From an uncultured Pseudomonadota bacterium (GTDB lineage Bacteria; Pseudomonadota; Gammaproteobacteria; Ga0077536), in the NCBI GenBank assembly GCA_903825645.1, contig CAIKBL010000018.1, positions 1 to 46,125 of the forward strand: DNA of 46,125 bases. The letters are read 5' to 3'. Shown piece by piece: positions 44,057 to 46,125 of the stretch. A program made the position numbers and the translations under genes. Under the pieces are notes generated by a model, which saw only the letters and a program-made list of their open reading frames with translations, was not told the origin of the DNA and searched no databases. Numbering within the stretch: the stretch's first letter is position 1; the number at the start of each line of letters is the position of its first letter.

Positions 44057-44354
44057 TGACGTTCTCCACATCGATGCGGTCGTACTGGGCATGGGTGCCC
44101 ACAAACTTCACCCAGGCGATGCCTGCTCGGTACTGCATTTCCACCACCAGCCGGTACTTGTTGCCGCCAATGTTAAACACCACGCGGTTGTTGCCACAGA
44201 TGCTGGCGTTGGCGTGCTGGTCCTTGACATCCTGCGGTGAGGCCCAAGTCGCCTTGACGGCTTCGTTGTACCAACTGTGCAACGGACCACGCGCATCACC
44301 GCAGCCGGGTCGGCCCCAAGATTTCTTCAGACTGCTTTTGGCGATGACCCTCAT
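44046..44354 (-). CDS. higB: HigB-family toxin (mRNA interferase)
   Basis: A 102-residue HigB toxin (the family partnering large HigA). ATG at 44354 gives MRVIAKSSLKKSWGRPGCGD, then PLHSWYNEAVKATWASPQDV and ANASICGNNRVVFNIGGNKY. It ends RLVVEMQYRAGIAWVKFVGT followed by HAQYDRIDVENVNDY. These are the conserved RNase fold strands with GNNRVVFNI and the final FVGTHAxYD motif. An upstream extension to 44417 shows no homology. The pair seems intact and autoregulated by its antitoxin, by family knowledge. Confidence 0.93.
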   Translation of the reverse strand: MRVIAKSSLKKSWGRPGCGDARGPLHSWYNEAVKATWASPQDVKDQHANASICGNNRVVFNIGGNKYRLVVEMQYRAGIAWVKFVGTHAQYDRIDVENVNDY

Positions 44355-44402
44355 GCGGACGAATTTCTCCCTTTTTGGGAGCTTCGTCAATCGCAGCCAT
44401 TC

Positions 44403-44640
44403 GCCTCCTCGCCCCAAACCTTGTTCAGCATGGGCTGGGCGCTGATGGTCTGGTCCAGAGCAGCCCTTGCCAGGGTCAAAACAGGGCCAAGCCCCCCTGC
44501 AGTGCCTCGATCTGGGCCCTTCAGCCCCTGCACCGCGCGGTGTCGGCAGTTCCTGGATCGATGGGGGGAGAGTCGATCATGCTCGCAGCCGCGGGCCGAG
44601 AACTAGGTTTGGGCCATGAGATGTTCAGGTCGTGATCCCG
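44403..44640 (-). pseudogene. Unrecognised gene remnant
   Basis: The minus strand carries a short start-like MIDSPPIDPGTADTARCRG, then a stop. In another frame a plausible helical C-terminus, VLTLARAALDQTISAQPMLN, is followed by KVWGEEANGCD. The second piece reads like a real protein end, but I do not recognise the family. It may belong to the same mobile element as traD or to a restriction system. Bases 44641-44827 show nothing more. Confidence 0.3.
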
Positions 44641-44827
44641 ACACTGATCGGCTTGCCAGTCGGCCTATCGGAATATCGCACCGTACCCGTCGTGAATCGA
44701 CCCGACACTTTTCCGCGCAAATCCGTATCTACAGCTAAGGGCTTGTGGCGTGTCCACGTGCCTAGCCAACCAGACTCGAGCACATGATGAAACTGCTACC
44801 AAACACTTCGTGTCACGGTGCGGGAGA

Positions 44828-44894
44828 CTTACCGTCAAATCTACCGCCAAAAGAATCCGCTTGAACGCGATAGACGGCGATAGACCGCGAATGG
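44828..44894 (+). repeat. Attachment-site-like block 4
   Basis: Paired 10-mers CTTACCGTCA (44828) and TCTACCGCCA (44840), 18 bases, then CGATAGA (44868), CGATAGA (44878) and CGAATGG (44888). It has the same spacing as blocks 1 and 5. No convincing core lies 71 bp upstream. It forms the 3' boundary of the orphan toxin gene, whose frame runs into it. Confidence 0.75.
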
Positions 44895-45236
44895 CTGGAA
44901 CGGCCTCGCAGGAGCCGGCAGAGAGACCATGCTCAATCGAAGAAACAAGCATGCGCATCCTCGCCTATCTGATTGCTGTCGGCGCTTGTTTCCACCGCCA
45001 AAGAACACAATCAGCGATTCGCCGTCCTTCGCCAGACAAATCCGATAAGCCGAACCCCAATCGATCACGTATTCGCCGATACCCGCAAACCACTTCACAT
45101 TGGACGTGTTGCCGAGTTCCATGCGCAGTTTCGCGGTCGTAACTTTCGCCGCCGCCTGCGCCTCTAGGCTGTCAAACCATTCGGCGTACGGACTTAACCC
45201 ATCCGGGCGAATGTATTCCTCTACCCGGATTTTCAT
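44841..45236 (-). CDS. Orphan RelE/HigB-type toxin with altered C-terminus
   Basis: The first 85 residues match addiction-module killer proteins: MKIRVEEYIRPDGLSPYAEW, FDSLEAQAAAKVTTAKLRME and IDWGSAYRICLAKDGESLIV, then FFGGGNKRRQQSD. The usual end (a helix such as DI..AxxYWxDY) is lost. In the main frame it reads on for about 45 residues into block 4, and in the next frame a short GEDAHACFFD ending is visible, which indicates a frameshift. No antitoxin gene follows. A perfect palindrome lies upstream. It is probably inactive or weakened, otherwise an orphan toxin would be harmful. Confidence 0.65.
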   Translation of the reverse strand: MKIRVEEYIRPDGLSPYAEWFDSLEAQAAAKVTTAKLRMELGNTSNVKWFAGIGEYVIDWGSAYRICLAKDGESLIVFFGGGNKRRQQSDRRGCACLFLRLSMVSLPAPARPFQPFAVYRRLSRSSGFFWR

Positions 45237-45245
45237 TGGGATATA

Positions 45246-45261
45246 GTAACGTTTACGTTAC
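45246..45261. promoter_or_regulatory. Palindromic operator-like site upstream of the orphan toxin
   Basis: GTAACGT-TT-ACGTTAC has two perfect 7-bp arms and lies 10 bp before the toxin start. A site of this type fits autoregulation by a toxin-antitoxin complex. The cognate antitoxin is missing here. Confidence 0.5.
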
Positions 45262-45394
45262 CTATTGGCAAGCAACGAACGGATCATGGTGTGGGGGAGT
45301 CGGCGATGTTACTCGAGGATTCTCGAAGCGCCGTGAGACACCATTGCGAATATGCCTTTATTTATAGGCTTTGACGTCGCCTCGCAGTTCATCT

Positions 45395-45704
45395 GACGGT
45401 AAATACCACGAGCAAACTGCTCAGAAAACTTTTACCGTCAGATTTACCGTCAAAAAGTTTCGCTAGGGGGTCGGAGGCCAAAAATACGGCATAGCACCAA
45501 CCGTTATTTTTCAGAGGCTTGCGCGTTCACGCAATAGATCGCGATAGATGCCGAAAGGCCCTTTTCACTCCCACTCAATTGTCTCCGGCAATTATAAGCG
45601 CCTGAAACTGTTAGTTTTTTCCTAAGCGTACAACGAACTTACCGTCAGATCTACCGCCAAATAATTCCGCTTGGGGACGATAGACGGCGATAGATGCCGA
45701 AAGG
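45395..45704 (+). repeat. Attachment-site-like block 5, most complete, with guaA-like core
   Basis: An inverted TGACGGTAAA lies near 45394. Then TTTACCGTCA pairs at 45431 and 45443, and triplet CAATAGA/CGATAGA/CGAAAGG at 45532, 45542 and 45552. The core TCACTCCCACTCAATTG (45565-45581) in reverse complement reads ACAATTGAGTGGGAGTGA, encoding TIEWE-stop. Exactly 71 bp after the core A (45567) the pair CTTACCGTCA (45638) and TCTACCGCCA (45650) follows, then 18 bases and triplet 45678/45688/45698. This is a full arm-core-arm arrangement. Confidence 0.8.
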
Positions 45705-45797
45705 GCCAAGGCTCTTTGGCAGCCATGCCAAGCGACTGGGGCTTCATTGGTCAGGATTTTCAGTTTCGCCATCTTGGGCGAGCCGCTGCGGGGGAGA

Positions 45798-46125
45798 TCA
45801 AACACCCAGACCCGCGGCCGAGTTTCCAACTGACAACCGATATCCCATTGCCCGGTAGCCGCGCTGCCGCTTCACCCACATCCGCAGCAACGCCGGGTGA
45901 CCGGTGTCCACGAAATCGATGATCCGCACATCGACCTTCCCCGCATGCTCCCGATGGAGGCGCCCCGCATATTGCTGCAGTGTGCCTTTCCAGGAGACCG
46001 GCATCGCCAGTATCAAGGTGTCCAGCGGAGGATGATCGAAGCCTTCTCCGACGAGTTTCCCGCTAGCCAACAGTATGCGTGGGGCATCTGCCGGAAGTGA
46101 GTCCAATTCCGCGATGACGGCCGCG
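45798..46125 (-). CDS. DEAD/DEAH-box helicase, C-terminal part (runs off the right edge)
   Basis: The frame is open to the window end, reading AAVIAELDSLPADAPRILLA, then GKLVGEGFDHPPLDTLILAM and PVSWKGTLQQYAGRLHREHA. It closes with DVRIIDFVDTGHPALLRMW. GEGFDHP, Q(Q)YAGRLHR and DFVDTG correspond to helicase motifs IV-VI of SF2 restriction/DEAD-type enzymes. In complete members the end continues past YRAMGYR by a conserved tail, which here is replaced by RLSVGNSAAGLGV, so the 3' end may be altered by the adjacent block 5. The start lies outside the window. Confidence 0.8.
   Translation of the reverse strand, partial: AAVIAELDSLPADAPRILLASGKLVGEGFDHPPLDTLILAMPVSWKGTLQQYAGRLHREHAGKVDVRIIDFVDTGHPALLRMWVKRQRGYRAMGYRLSVGNSAAGLGV

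Noticed and set aside
41218-45704. CRISPR array
   Set aside because: The repeated motifs are 7-10 bases, phased at 10-12 bp within blocks and kilobases apart between blocks. There are no regular spacers and no cas genes.
41218-45704. Classical integron cassette array with attC sites
   Set aside because: I do not see paired GTTRRRY/RYYYAAC cores or a typical IntI gene. The conserved motifs are TTTACCGTCA and CGATAGA types with a guaA-like core.

Overview
The window looks like chromosome from a chemolithotrophic, sulfur-oxidising gammaproteobacterium. The evidence is the block pncC / recA-recX-alaS-lysC-csrA-tRNA-Ser, an order common in Gammaproteobacteria, together with a complete periplasmic thiosulfate-oxidation (Sox) cluster that includes soxCD. 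The genus cannot be fixed from sequence alone. Codon use and gene integrity are good from about 0.2 to 34.3 kb. From about 34.4 kb to the right edge almost every gene is broken, and the stretch reads as an accreted genomic island.

Layout. 0-8.5 kb (mostly minus strand): a small zinc-ribbon protein, tRNA-Ser(GCU), csrA, lysC, alaS, recX and recA, then an opposing GFA-family gene, pncC and tadA. 8.7-17.8 kb: a degenerate histidine-kinase-like protein, a peptidase relic, amtB with a readable sigma-54 promoter and NtrC-type site, a membrane glycosyltransferase, cytochrome b561, a PaaI thioesterase followed by a decayed second copy, a Baeyer-Villiger-type flavin monooxygenase and a rhodanese. 17.9-25.2 kb (plus strand): an ArsR-family regulator with the cysteine pair of persulfide sensors, then soxC-soxD-soxY-soxZ-soxA-soxX-soxB. 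SoxAX couples thiosulfate to the SoxYZ carrier, SoxB releases sulfate, and SoxCD oxidises the remaining sulfane sulfur. 25.6-29.0 kb: DUF445 and DUF3429 membrane proteins, a hydrolase relic and a renalase-like flavoprotein.

29.5-34.3 kb is a light/redox-type cluster. On the minus strand it holds an NmrA-like pseudogene, a DCC (DUF393) protein, an SDR, a 58-residue DUF2256 zinc protein and an Fe-S photolyase/cryptochrome (PhrB type) split by one in-frame TGA. The last four are joined by short gaps or ATGA overlaps. A CIA30-DUF427 pair runs divergently.

34.4-46.1 kb is the island. It holds relics of vapC, an ISAzo13 transposase, a tyrosine integrase, a collapsed dabB-dabA inorganic-carbon transporter and an IS3-family transposase. 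These are followed by HNH, a decayed SRAP gene, and umuD-cho with umuC cut off after about 60 codons. From 41.2 kb onward there are higBA-type toxin-antitoxin pairs, a TraD coupling-protein relic and an orphan RelE-like toxin, ending in a helicase that runs off the window. These pieces are separated by repeated blocks with a fixed internal architecture: paired 10-mers (TTTACCGTCA type) at a 12-bp period, triplets of 7-mers (CGATAGA type) at a 10-bp period, and, in three blocks, a core resembling the 3' end of guaA placed exactly 71 bp before a 10-mer pair. I read them as integrase attachment sites (core plus arm sites) left by repeated insertions. This array, with toxin-antitoxin modules between sites, is the most unusual thing in the window.
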